In this document: piece by piece, positions 18,291 through 26,491 of the stretch
Layout: each line of letters begins with the position of its first letter
Position numbering within the stretch: position 1 is the stretch's first letter
Origin: Bryobacterales bacterium
Lineage (GTDB): Bacteria; Acidobacteriota; Terriglobia; Bryobacterales; UBA6623
Direction of reading: 5' to 3'
DNA length: 64,000 bases
Assembly (NCBI GenBank): GCA_022823865.1
Contig: JAJEHF010000208.1
Location: 49,032 to 113,031 of the forward strand
Program-made: the position numbers and the translations under genes
The notes under the pieces: generated by a model
Databases searched by the model: none
What the model was told of the DNA's origin: nothing
Seen by the model: the letters and a program-made list of their open reading frames with translations, nothing else

Positions 18291-21200
18291 ATGACCCTGC
18301 GATTGTTGCCTCTTGTGGCGCTGCTGGCGGCCAGTCTGTCGGCCCAGACCAAGCTCCTTCGATATCCCGACATCCACGGCGACCGCGTCGCGTTCGTGTA
18401 CGCTGGCGACCTCTGGACCGCATCGAGCCAAGGCGGCCGGGCCGTCCGGCTGACCGCCCATCCGGGCCTCGAGTTGTTTCCGAAGTTCTCGCCGGACGGC
18501 AGGTGGATCGCGTTCACGGGGCAGTACGACGGTGACGAGCAAGTCTATGTTGTTCCCGCTGACGGCGGCGAACCGCGACAACTGACGTACTACCCCGCTC
18601 GCGGCCCGCTGGCGCCGCGCTGGGGCTACGACCACCATGTTTACGGCTGGACCCCCGACGGAGCAGCCGTGCTGTTCCGTTCGACCCGCGAGTACTGGGG
18701 GGCCAAGGACGGCCGGCTCTACACGGTGCCGCTGGACGGCGGGCTGCCGTCGGCTCTGGCCATGCCGGTATCGGGCGCGGGGGACATTTCCTCGGACGGC
18801 AAGCGCGTGGCGTATGCTCCGTTGTTCCGGGACTTCCGCGCTTGGAAGCGCTATCAGGGCGGCTGGGCCCAGGACCTGTACATCTTCGACTTGGACAGCG
18901 GCACGGCCGAGCAGATCACGGACCATGTCCGCAGCGAGCGCGACCCGATGTGGATCGGCGCTGACGTGTACTTCGCCTCCGACAGCGATGGCACGCTCAA
19001 CCTGTACCGCTATTCCACGAGGACCAAGCAGACGCGGCAGCTCACTCGCGAGAAGGTCTGGGACGTGCGCTGGCCATCGAGCGACTCGCACGGTCGCATC
19101 GTATACGAGCTCAACGGGGAACTGCGCGTCTACGACACCAAGGCCGGCAAGTCCCGCGCGATCTCGATCAGCGTTCCCAGCGACGGCGTCGCGAGGCGGC
19201 CGAGACGCGTCTCGGCGGCCGACAACGTCGAAGACTATTCGCTGAGTCCGAAAGGCAAGCGCGCGGTGTTCAGCGCGCGCGGCGACATCTTCACGGTTCC
19301 GGCCGAAAAGGGCCCGACCCGGAACCTCACCAAGTCGTCCGATGCGCATGATCGCTCGCCGAGCTGGTCGCCCGATGGCAAGCGGATCGCGTTCGTGTCG
19401 GACATGTCGGGCGAACAGCAGGTCCATGTCATCGACCACATGGGCGGCAGCTCGGAGCAGCTGACGGACAGGGCAAGCGGTCGGTTGTACCGCTTGGTCT
19501 GGTCTCCGGACTCTGAGCGGATCGTGTTCTCCGACCAGCTGGGCAAGGTGTACGTGCTGGAGGTGGCGACGAAGCAGGTCAAGGAGATCGCGGACGAGCC
19601 GCGCGGCAGGATCACCGATTACGAGTGGTCGCCGCGCGGGGGCTATCTGGCGTTCACCGTCAGCGTGGCTTCCCGTGTCAACTCGATCTTCATTTGGGAT
19701 GCCGCCGCCGACAAGCTACACCAAGTCGGGGGCGCGATGTTCGAGGAATTCCTCCCTGTCTGGGGGAAGAAGGGCGACTTCCTGTACTTTCTCAGCGACC
19801 GCGAGTTCTCGCCGCTGATCTCAACCACGGAATGGAACTTCGCGACGAACCGCCAGACCGGAATCTTCGCCCTCGCCCTCCGCAGGGATGTGGCGCATCC
19901 GTTCCCGCCGCAGAGCGATGAGGCCGAACTCGACGAGGAAGAAGCCAACGATGACGGCGACAAGTCAGACGACAGCGGCGAGACGGAATCCGCCGCCGAG
20001 GGGGGAGACGAGCCGGAAGAAGGGCCCCTTGAGATTGACTTCGACGGACTCGGCGACCGAGTCGCCCGCCTGCCGCTGCCCGCGGACAACTATCGCGGCT
20101 TGGCGGCTGTGGAAGGGTCCTTGCTCGTGCTGCAGGACGGGCCGTTCTACTACGGGCGGAGTTCGGGCGTTGAGGCGAAGGTCAAGATTTTCGACCTCGA
20201 AGAGCGCGAGTTCAAGACGGTCACCGAGGCTGGCGGCTTCGCGCTCTCGGCTGACGGCAAGAAGCTGTTGGTCCGCAAGGGGGCCGGCTTCAGGCTGGTG
20301 GACGCCAAGCCCGACGCCAAGGATGCCAAGACTGTCTCCACCAGCGGGATGGAGCTCGACTTGGTGCCGAGCGAGGAGTGGACCACCATCTTCAACGAGG
20401 TCTGGCGGAGATATCGAGACTTCTTCTACGTCGAGAACATGCACGGCTACGATTGGCCGGCATTGCGCGAGCGCTATCGGCCGTGGCTGGCGCATGTCAA
20501 GCACCGCTCGGACCTCAACTACGTGATTGGCGAGATGATCGCCGAATTGAATGTCGGGCATGCCTACATCTCCGGCGGGGACTACGAGACTCCCGACCGC
20601 CCGAAGGTCGCGTTGCCGGGGGCGGAGTTCGAACTGGACGCGGGCAGCGGCCGCTACCGGATCTCCCGCATCTTGCGCGGTCACAACGAGGAAGACGAAT
20701 ACCGCGCTCCTATGACCGAGATCGGCGTGGATGCGCGGATCGGGGATTACGTGCTTGCCATTGATGGCGACGACCTGCTGGCCGGCACGAATCCGTACCG
20801 CCTGCTCCGCCACAAGGCGTCAAGGCCGGTGGAGCTGACGCTCAACGACACGCCCAGCTCCGACGGAGCGCGCAAGGTGTCGTACCGTCCCATCACGGAC
20901 GAGTCCAACCTGCGCTACTTGGGCTGGGTGGAGGCCAATCGCGAGGCAGTCTCGGATGCCACCGACGGCAGCGTCGGCTACCTGCACGTGCCTGACATGA
21001 GCTCGCGCGGCATCAGCGAGTTCATCAAGTGGTACTATCCGCAGCTCCGCAAGGAAGGCTTGATCGTGGACGTCCGCGGGAACGGGGGAGGAAACGTATC
21101 GCAGATGTTGATCGAGCGGCTCCGCCGCAAACTGCTCGGCACGCGCTTCTCCCGGACGATCGACGACTTCCGCACGTATCCGGGCGAGGTGTTTCTCGGG

Positions 21201-21575
21201 CACCTGGTTTGCCTGGTGAGCGAGAATTCCGCCTCGGATGGCGACATTTTCGCGGCGCGGTTCAAGCAGGCGGGCCTCGGTCCGCTGATCGGCAAGCGTT
21301 CTTGGGGCGGGGTGATCGGCATTACCTCGCACGGCCCCTTGATGGACGGCGGGGACGTGCGCGTGCCGGAATTCGCGACCAACGCGGTGGATGGCTCTTG
21401 GATCATCGAAGGACACGGCGTCGACCCCGACATCGTCGTGGCAAACGATCCCGAGGCCGTCATCGCCGGCCGGGACCAGCAGTTGGAGCGGGCCATCGAA
21501 GAGGTGCAGCGAAAGATTCGCGAGGAGCCGCGGCCCCTGCCTCGGCGACCAGAGGACCCCGTGAGGGTCCCCTAG
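18291..21575 (+). CDS. tricorn-like S41 peptidase with N-terminal beta-propeller
   Basis: A 1094-residue secreted protease. A short signal (RLLPLVALLAASLSAQ) is followed by two sets of PD40/TolB-like propeller blades (FSPDGRWIAFTGQYDG, WSPDGKRIAFVSDMSG, WSPDSERIVF). A very acidic insert lies near residues 545-580 (DDGDKSDDSGETESAAEGGD). Then come a helical tricorn core (WRRYRDFFYVENMHGYDW), a PDZ domain (GVDARIGDYVLAIDG) and the S41 catalytic domain with LIVDVRGNGGGNVSQ and SENSASDGDIFAARF, where the serine before DGD is the expected nucleophile. Tricorn-type proteases degrade peptides released by other proteases; secreted forms are presumed to work in the periplasm. The last bases carry a small GACCC/GGGTC hairpin. 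The next gene begins 10 bases after the stop. Confidence 0.93.
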   Translation: MTLRLLPLVALLAASLSAQTKLLRYPDIHGDRVAFVYAGDLWTASSQGGRAVRLTAHPGLELFPKFSPDGRWIAFTGQYDGDEQVYVVPADGGEPRQLTYYPARGPLAPRWGYDHHVYGWTPDGAAVLFRSTREYWGAKDGRLYTVPLDGGLPSALAMPVSGAGDISSDGKRVAYAPLFRDFRAWKRYQGGWAQDLYIFDLDSGTAEQITDHVRSERDPMWIGADVYFASDSDGTLNLYRYSTRTKQTRQLTREKVWDVRWPSSDSHGRIVYELNGELRVYDTKAGKSRAISISVPSDGVARRPRRVSAADNVEDYSLSPKGKRAVFSARGDIFTVPAEKGPTRNLTKSSDAHDRSPSWSPDGKRIAFVSDMSGEQQVHVIDHMGGSSEQLTDRASGRLYRLVWSPDSERIVFSDQLGKVYVLEVATKQVKEIADEPRGRITDYEWSPRGGYLAFTVSVASRVNSIFIWDAAADKLHQVGGAMFEEFLPVWGKKGDFLYFLSDREFSPLISTTEWNFATNRQTGIFALALRRDVAHPFPPQSDEAELDEEEANDDGDKSDDSGETESAAEGGDEPEEGPLEIDFDGLGDRVARLPLPADNYRGLAAVEGSLLVLQDGPFYYGRSSGVEAKVKIFDLEEREFKTVTEAGGFALSADGKKLLVRKGAGFRLVDAKPDAKDAKTVSTSGMELDLVPSEEWTTIFNEVWRRYRDFFYVENMHGYDWPALRERYRPWLAHVKHRSDLNYVIGEMIAELNVGHAYISGGDYETPDRPKVALPGAEFELDAGSGRYRISRILRGHNEEDEYRAPMTEIGVDARIGDYVLAIDGDDLLAGTNPYRLLRHKASRPVELTLNDTPSSDGARKVSYRPITDESNLRYLGWVEANREAVSDATDGSVGYLHVPDMSSRGISEFIKWYYPQLRKEGLIVDVRGNGGGNVSQMLIERLRRKLLGTRFSRTIDDFRTYPGEVFLGHLVCLVSENSASDGDIFAARFKQAGLGPLIGKRSWGGVIGITSHGPLMDGGDVRVPEFATNAVDGSWIIEGHGVDPDIVVANDPEAVIAGRDQQLERAIEEVQRKIREEPRPLPRRPEDPVRVP

Positions 21576-21585
21576 ACTAAGCTCG

Positions 21586-23919
21586 ATGTCGTTTGTTGCG
21601 TCGCAGCACCCCTCATGCAACCCCGCTTCGGCACGTCGGCACGGCGGTTGCCCTCGCAGCTCGATAGTGCCTCGACTGGCTGTTGGGATCGGCCTTTCGG
21701 CCTTGCTCGCCGCGCTCGTGCCGGTGCCGCGCCTAGCCGCCCAATCGGCAGAGACGACCGGTGGCGCAGCGGTGGTGCCCGGCGCCAGGGCCGTGCGGGC
21801 TCACACTTCGCCTCCGATCGTCGCCACGGAAGTCACCGACCTGACAGTGACGCGAACGCAGACTTCCACGGAAGAGTTCGACATCTTCGTGGACACGTTG
21901 ATTGCATCTCTCCAGTTCGGCAGCTTCGGGATCGGGCGGGCCTTGGGCAGCGACCCGGCCAATGACGGATTGATCCTGCCGTTGGACCTGCCCACGCCAT
22001 TCTCCATCGGCGAGCCCGCGGGGACGAATCCTTCCGAAGGCTTGCTGTTTTGGTCCGGCAGCGCCTTCGCGCGTGACGTTAGCGGGACCGCGACCGATGG
22101 CCACGCTGTCCTTGGCGAGGTCGAGATCTCGATCGCGAGCTATGCCGATCCGCGCGCCAATGTGTCGTTCTTCGACCTCTTCGACCTCAACACAGGAGCT
22201 TCGAGAGCGGAATTGGAGTGGACGGACGTGCCTGTACAGGACGGTGCCTTTAGCGCTGGTACGGAAGGCGATGCGGTGCAGGGCAGGTTCTACGGCCGGA
22301 GCCACATCGGCGTGGGAGGCATCTTTCAGAGCGATGGACTGATCGGCGCGTTCGGGGCCCAGCGCGAGCATCCTGAAGCGCTCACGGTCGTGGACGTCGG
22401 GCCCACCGCGCCGCCCGTGGGCCCGCTGCCCGCGGCGACACGGCTCCTGGGCGTAGTCTTGGGTGGACCGCCAGCGTTGCACGAACCCATGATTGGGGAG
22501 CTGGCGGAATTGGACTCGCCCCTGACCGACGTGCCCGTACTGTTAGGACAGTCGTCTCAAGGTGCGATCGACATCGGCGCGATGAGCTTGAGCGTGCGCG
22601 GGGTTGTCGGTGGCGGTGGCGGCGACCACGGCCAGCTCTCCATGACCTTGCGGGTCGGTCTAGGGCTTGGCGATCTGCTGCCGGCCACGCTCAGCATGAG
22701 AGCGGAAGGCCTGGCGGGCCAGGATGGCCAAGCGGGATACTCGGCTCTCACGAGCACGATCGAGTTCGACTTGGGGCAGGGGCCCCAGCCGTTTCCAGAG
22801 GGCATCGAGGCGACCACGCTGATCGCAGGCGGATTCGGATTCCTCACGAGTCCGACGGCGAGCGTTGCCCGCTGGAATGGCGTGTTGCAGGCTGAAGACA
22901 TCAGCGACTCGCGCTGGCGGGGCAGTCAGGTCAGCGGGGATGTCTCCATCAGCGTGCATCTGGCGCCAGAGCCAGCAGTAAACGTAGAGTTCTCCAACTT
23001 GTCCGACCAAGGCTCCGGTCGTGCCCTCGAGAGCATCTCTTGGACGTCGATCCCCGTTTCGAAGGGGAACTTCGTTGCAGAGGACGGTGCCAACCTGTTG
23101 CAGGGGGTCTTCGCGGGCTTGGACGGCACGAGCGTGGCGGGCATTTTCCAGTGGGACGGCCTGTCAGGAGGATTCGCCGCGTCGAATATGAGCCGAGCCG
23201 TTCCGTTCCTCCCGGTCGGCCAGAGCTCGCCCGACGCGGTCGGCGAAGACGTCCGGCTGCACGTGAGCGTCCCTTCGCTCGATGCCCAGCGCGGCATCAT
23301 CGGCTCCATCGCAGAGGTCTCAACCATCGAGGGCCTGCTGCTGGGCGCGAGGCCCGAGGATCCCGCCGGGATGATCCAAGGCGTCCGGATCGAGCAGCTG
23401 CAGCTGGCGGACTTGCCGATCGGGGGTGTCGCGTCCGATGTCAACGGCCTTGGCGGCTGGCTTGAGGAGGGCTACTTCGGCGCGGCTGGGATCTATCGCG
23501 CCGACGAAGATCTCGTCCAGCATCGCTGGGCTTCCGCGGCACTGATGGTGGGAACCGGCTCGTCTTCCAACCCGCCCGATGTGAGCGCCACATGGACGGG
23601 CGAGATGGTTGGCATCGACACCAGCGGGTTGGCGACGGACGGAAACCTCGTCCGCGGCGATGCCAGCATCAGCCTGAGAACTGCAACCTACCTGCTAGCG
23701 ACGGTTTCTCTCACGGGCATCGTTGACCAGGCGAGCGGCCGGACGCGGCCCGACATGTGGTGGGGCGGCATTCCGGTGTTCAATGGCAGCTTCGAATCCT
23801 CGACCTCGCACCACGAGATCGCGGGCAGGTTCCTGGGGCCGGACCATCGCGAGGTGGCCGGCACGTTCGATTGGTACAGGATTCAGGGCGCGTTTGGCGC
23901 CCGGATCTCGGAACCGTAG
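21586..23919 (+). CDS. secreted protein with three TbpB-like beta-barrel repeats
   Basis: A 777-residue secreted protein directly behind the tricorn-like protease. The signal peptide (LAVGIGLSALLAALVPVPRLAAQ) is preceded by a long N-terminal stretch, so GTG 21667 is a possible true start. The protein contains three related domains of about 110-120 residues, near residues 150-263, 425-545 and 660-777. Each runs through W-G/S-G, a short segment ending V-x-G-x-x-x-I-S, a W-x-x-I/V-P-V core, then G-x-F-x-G-x-x-H/T and a V-x-G-x-F step ending GAFGA or GGFAA. The ending (RFYGRSHIGVGGIFQ then GAFGAQ; RFLGPDHREVAGTF then GAFGAR) is the signature of transferrin-binding protein B-like eight-stranded barrels. 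Ligand unknown. No Slam-type outer-membrane translocon is encoded in the window and no lipobox is seen. Confidence 0.7.
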   Translation: MSFVASQHPSCNPASARRHGGCPRSSIVPRLAVGIGLSALLAALVPVPRLAAQSAETTGGAAVVPGARAVRAHTSPPIVATEVTDLTVTRTQTSTEEFDIFVDTLIASLQFGSFGIGRALGSDPANDGLILPLDLPTPFSIGEPAGTNPSEGLLFWSGSAFARDVSGTATDGHAVLGEVEISIASYADPRANVSFFDLFDLNTGASRAELEWTDVPVQDGAFSAGTEGDAVQGRFYGRSHIGVGGIFQSDGLIGAFGAQREHPEALTVVDVGPTAPPVGPLPAATRLLGVVLGGPPALHEPMIGELAELDSPLTDVPVLLGQSSQGAIDIGAMSLSVRGVVGGGGGDHGQLSMTLRVGLGLGDLLPATLSMRAEGLAGQDGQAGYSALTSTIEFDLGQGPQPFPEGIEATTLIAGGFGFLTSPTASVARWNGVLQAEDISDSRWRGSQVSGDVSISVHLAPEPAVNVEFSNLSDQGSGRALESISWTSIPVSKGNFVAEDGANLLQGVFAGLDGTSVAGIFQWDGLSGGFAASNMSRAVPFLPVGQSSPDAVGEDVRLHVSVPSLDAQRGIIGSIAEVSTIEGLLLGARPEDPAGMIQGVRIEQLQLADLPIGGVASDVNGLGGWLEEGYFGAAGIYRADEDLVQHRWASAALMVGTGSSSNPPDVSATWTGEMVGIDTSGLATDGNLVRGDASISLRTATYLLATVSLTGIVDQASGRTRPDMWWGGIPVFNGSFESSTSHHEIAGRFLGPDHREVAGTFDWYRIQGAFGARISEP

Positions 23920-23982
23920 CGTCCGGCGCCTCGCGCCGGTCCCCCATGCCGGTGCCGGTTGCGCCAGCGGCGGCCCGGCCTC

Positions 23983-24495
23983 TCAGTAGACCGGCGTCCC
24001 GTACGGCACCGGCGTCTCGACGCGCTGAATCTCGCTGACCCTCGCAATCTTCCAGACCTCGCCTGCGCGCTCGAGGAAGATCTGCTGAACCTCGTTGCGG
24101 TCCGCGTAGACATACTCCACTCGCACTTGGGCCTCTTGGCCGGCCTCTTCGGGCGCGTTCATGGCGATGCCCTTGATGTCCCTGTTGCGCTCGCGGAGGA
24201 ATTCCGAGAAGCGCTCCGGCCCCATCTCTTCCATGCTCTGGCGGAGCGTGCGTTCCATCTGTCCCGTGTAGCAGTCCAAGTAATCGTCTACCAGCCCGTC
24301 CCGGGCAGCGTCGAGCATGGAATAGATCACATCCCGCGGTTCTTCCGGCCTGGAAGAGCCGAGGCCCAAGAAGCCGCTGTCGTCGCTGCCGCCAAAGTTC
24401 AGGCGCTCGAACCCGCCCTGGTACCAGGCGATGATCGCCAAGCCGGCAACGATGACCGTGACCGTGACTGCCTGCGCCTTCGCATCCTTGCTCAT
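23983..24495 (-). CDS. small membrane-anchored protein with NTF2-like C-terminal domain, last gene of SPFH operon
   Basis: A 170-residue protein. ATG 24495 overlaps the TGA of the preceding hflK-like gene in an ATGA junction, evidence of translational coupling. One membrane span (AVTVTVIVAGLAIIAWY) near residues 9-26 is followed by a glycine/serine-rich linker. A domain of about 115 residues comes next (DVIYSMLDAARDGLVDDYLDCY, then QVRVEYVYADRNEVQQIFL, then GEVWKIARV), whose helix-plus-strand pattern resembles the NTF2/DUF4878 fold. No catalytic residues can be named. Its place at the end of a tightly coupled operon suggests it belongs to the same membrane complex as the SPFH proteins. Function otherwise unknown. 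Confidence 0.75.
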   Translation of the reverse strand: MSKDAKAQAVTVTVIVAGLAIIAWYQGGFERLNFGGSDDSGFLGLGSSRPEEPRDVIYSMLDAARDGLVDDYLDCYTGQMERTLRQSMEEMGPERFSEFLRERNRDIKGIAMNAPEEAGQEAQVRVEYVYADRNEVQQIFLERAGEVWKIARVSEIQRVETPVPYGTPVY

Positions 24496-25484
24496 GGCAG
24501 CGACGACTGGCGACTGCTGCCCCGCCGGATGATGTTCAGGTCGAGATTGCCGTCCTCGTCGACGATCGTCTTGCGCAAGCGCGGCAGTATCTCTTCCATC
24601 GTCTCCAGGAACAGGCGGCTGCGCGTCACTTCGGGGTTCCGAGCGTATTCCGAGGCCAGTTTCTCGAATCTGGCGGCGTCGCCCCGAGCCTGCTGGACGC
24701 GGCGTTCGCGGTAGCCGTGTGACGCGGACAGCATCTGCTGCGCCTGCCCGCGCGCCCGGGGAAGGATGTCGTTGGCGTAGCCCTCGGCTTCGTTGACGAT
24801 CCGCGCGGAATCCGCCCTGGCCGATGCGACGTCCCGGAAGGCATCGGCCGCCTCCGCTGGCGGGGTGACCGAGCGGATGTTCACGGTCGACAGCACGACC
24901 CCTAATCCGTGGCGGTCGATCAGCTCTTGCGACTGCCGCCGCACTTCCTCTTGGATCGCGATCTTCTCCGTCGTGAGGACCTCGTCCACCGCCCGGGTGG
25001 AGATCTGCCGCTCGAGAGCGGCTTCGACGGCGTTCGCGACCGCTAGGTCGACGTCGGCCGACCGGAACAGATAATTCGCCGGTTCGGCGATGCTGTATTG
25101 CACGACCGCTCGTACGTTGAGGATGTTCTGGTCGCCGCTGAGGAACTGGGAGAGCACGGGGTCGGCAGGCAGGGCGTTCGCCTCGTCGGCCAGCTCGCCC
25201 CCGATGAACGCGCGCTTCAACTCGCGGACCTTCAGCTTGTACACCTGTCCCACGGGCCACGGCCAGTGCCAGCCGACGCCGGGCATGACCTGATCGTTCG
25301 ACAACGCCCCGAAGGTTGTCAGCACGGCCTGTTGCTCGGTGCGAATCACGTAGACGCCCGAGAACAGCCACAGCGCCGCGAGAGCGCCCGCCAAGTGGCG
25401 TGCCGAAACCTGCCGCAGGCTCTCGCCGAGCGGCCCGCCGGACGGGCTGTCGGTCGCCGGAGACGGGTGCGCGTGCTGGTGCAT
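24492..25484 (-). CDS. hflK: HflK-like SPFH (band 7) membrane protein
   Basis: A 330-residue type II membrane protein. ATG 25484 lies 8 bases after the hflC stop and gives MHQHAHPSPA; the longer frame runs through hflC and is a shadow. A single span (LAGALAALWLFSGVYVI) is followed by an SPFH domain: TEQQAVLTTFGAL, GVGWHWPWPVGQVYK, SGDQNILNVRAVVQYSI. A long coiled coil comes next (ARADSARIVNEAEGYANDI), and the C-terminus contains SRLFLETMEEILPRL, a stretch shared with HflK. HflK and HflC form a large cage around the FtsH protease and modulate quality control of membrane proteins. This is the second HflK copy in the operon: the ATPase fusion at 26492-29533 carries another one ending in the same RLYLEAMEEILP pattern. 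Confidence 0.88.
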   Translation of the reverse strand: MHQHAHPSPATDSPSGGPLGESLRQVSARHLAGALAALWLFSGVYVIRTEQQAVLTTFGALSNDQVMPGVGWHWPWPVGQVYKLKVRELKRAFIGGELADEANALPADPVLSQFLSGDQNILNVRAVVQYSIAEPANYLFRSADVDLAVANAVEAALERQISTRAVDEVLTTEKIAIQEEVRRQSQELIDRHGLGVVLSTVNIRSVTPPAEAADAFRDVASARADSARIVNEAEGYANDILPRARGQAQQMLSASHGYRERRVQQARGDAARFEKLASEYARNPEVTRSRLFLETMEEILPRLRKTIVDEDGNLDLNIIRRGSSRQSSLP

Positions 25485-25492
25485 GGCCGGTG

Positions 25493-26488
25493 CTATTGCC
25501 CCCTCGTCAGCAGACGCAGCAATTCTGAGTCGGCACTGAGGATCACGGTCGTGTCCTCGTCCAGGGCCTTGCGGTAGGCTTCCAAGGTCCGCGTGAGCTT
25601 GTAGAAGGACTGGTTGCGGGAATAGGCCGCGCCATAAACGCGAGCGGCAGCCGCGTCGCCTTCGCCCTTGGTGGTCTCGGCCTCCTTGTACGCCTTGGCT
25701 AGGATTTCCTCCTTCTTCCTGTCGGCTTCGGCCCGGATTCGCAGGGCCTGCTCCTCGCCCTCGGCGCGGTACTGCCGGGCGATCCGCTCGCGCTCGGCGC
25801 GCATGCGGGCGTACACGCTCTGCTTGTTCTGCTCCGGCAGGTTGAGCCGCTTGAGGCGCACGTCGGCAATGCTGATGCCGTACTCCTCCAGCGCTGCCGT
25901 GCCGCTGCGCTCGGCCAACTTGTCGAGCACTTCCTCGGTCTTGACCTGTTTCGGCGACGTCGAGACGATTTCTTCCAAGTCGAGATTGGCGATCGTCGCC
26001 GCCAGGCCGGACCAAACCAGGTCGTGCAGGCGCATTTCGGCCGCTCTCTCGTTGCCGACAGCCTGCACGAACGCCTGCGGGTCGGCGATCTGCCACAGGG
26101 CATAGGTGTCGATGCTCAGGTTCTTCTTGTCCTTGGTCAGGAATTCCGAGCGCGGGGGGTTGTAGACCCGGAGCCGCCGGTCGAAGAGCTGCACTTGCTG
26201 CAGCAGGGGCACCTTGATGCTCAGGCCCGCGTCGGTAACGGTGCGGACGGGCTTGCCCAATTGCGTGACCAGGGCGAACTCTGTCTCGCGCACCGTGAAT
26301 AGGGCAGACCAGGCCAGGACCGCCACTCCCAGCGCCAGCAGCAGGTTGCGGTTGCGCTGCACCAGCCCGCGCCAGTCGAACGGCTCCCTGGGAGCGTGGT
26401 CGTGATGGTGCCCGTGCTCGTGCTGCTCGTCCCCGTGCTTGTGGTCATGGGAATGGCCGTGGTCGTGTGTGTGGTGGTGGTCGTGCAT
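25493..26488 (-). CDS. hflC: HflC-like SPFH protein with histidine-rich N-terminus
   Basis: A 331-residue HflC-like protein. The first 32 residues are nearly all His, Asp, Glu, Gly and Lys (MHDHHHTHDHGHSHDHKH, then more His pairs), about 15 of them histidines, which is a probable Zn/Ni/Co-binding cytoplasmic tail. A membrane span (LLLALGVAVLAWSALF) follows, then the SPFH domain (VRETEFALVTQLGKPV, GLSIKVPLLQQVQLFDRRL) and the coiled coil with RIRAEADRKKEEILAKAYKEAE. The end, DTTVILSADSELLRLL, is typical of HflC. It starts 3 bases after the stop of the P-type ATPase-HflK fusion. Canonical HflC lacks the His tail, so its pairing with a metal ATPase suggests metal sensing or buffering; this is inference. 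Confidence 0.9.
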   Translation of the reverse strand: MHDHHHTHDHGHSHDHKHGDEQHEHGHHHDHAPREPFDWRGLVQRNRNLLLALGVAVLAWSALFTVRETEFALVTQLGKPVRTVTDAGLSIKVPLLQQVQLFDRRLRVYNPPRSEFLTKDKKNLSIDTYALWQIADPQAFVQAVGNERAAEMRLHDLVWSGLAATIANLDLEEIVSTSPKQVKTEEVLDKLAERSGTAALEEYGISIADVRLKRLNLPEQNKQSVYARMRAERERIARQYRAEGEEQALRIRAEADRKKEEILAKAYKEAETTKGEGDAAAARVYGAAYSRNQSFYKLTRTLEAYRKALDEDTTVILSADSELLRLLTRGQ

Positions 26489-26491
26489 GGT

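Noticed and set aside
24496..25371. N-terminal extension of the small membrane protein frame through hflK
   Set aside because: The upstream part is Arg/Gly-rich shadow of hflK. The ATGA junction at 24492-24495 gives the true start.
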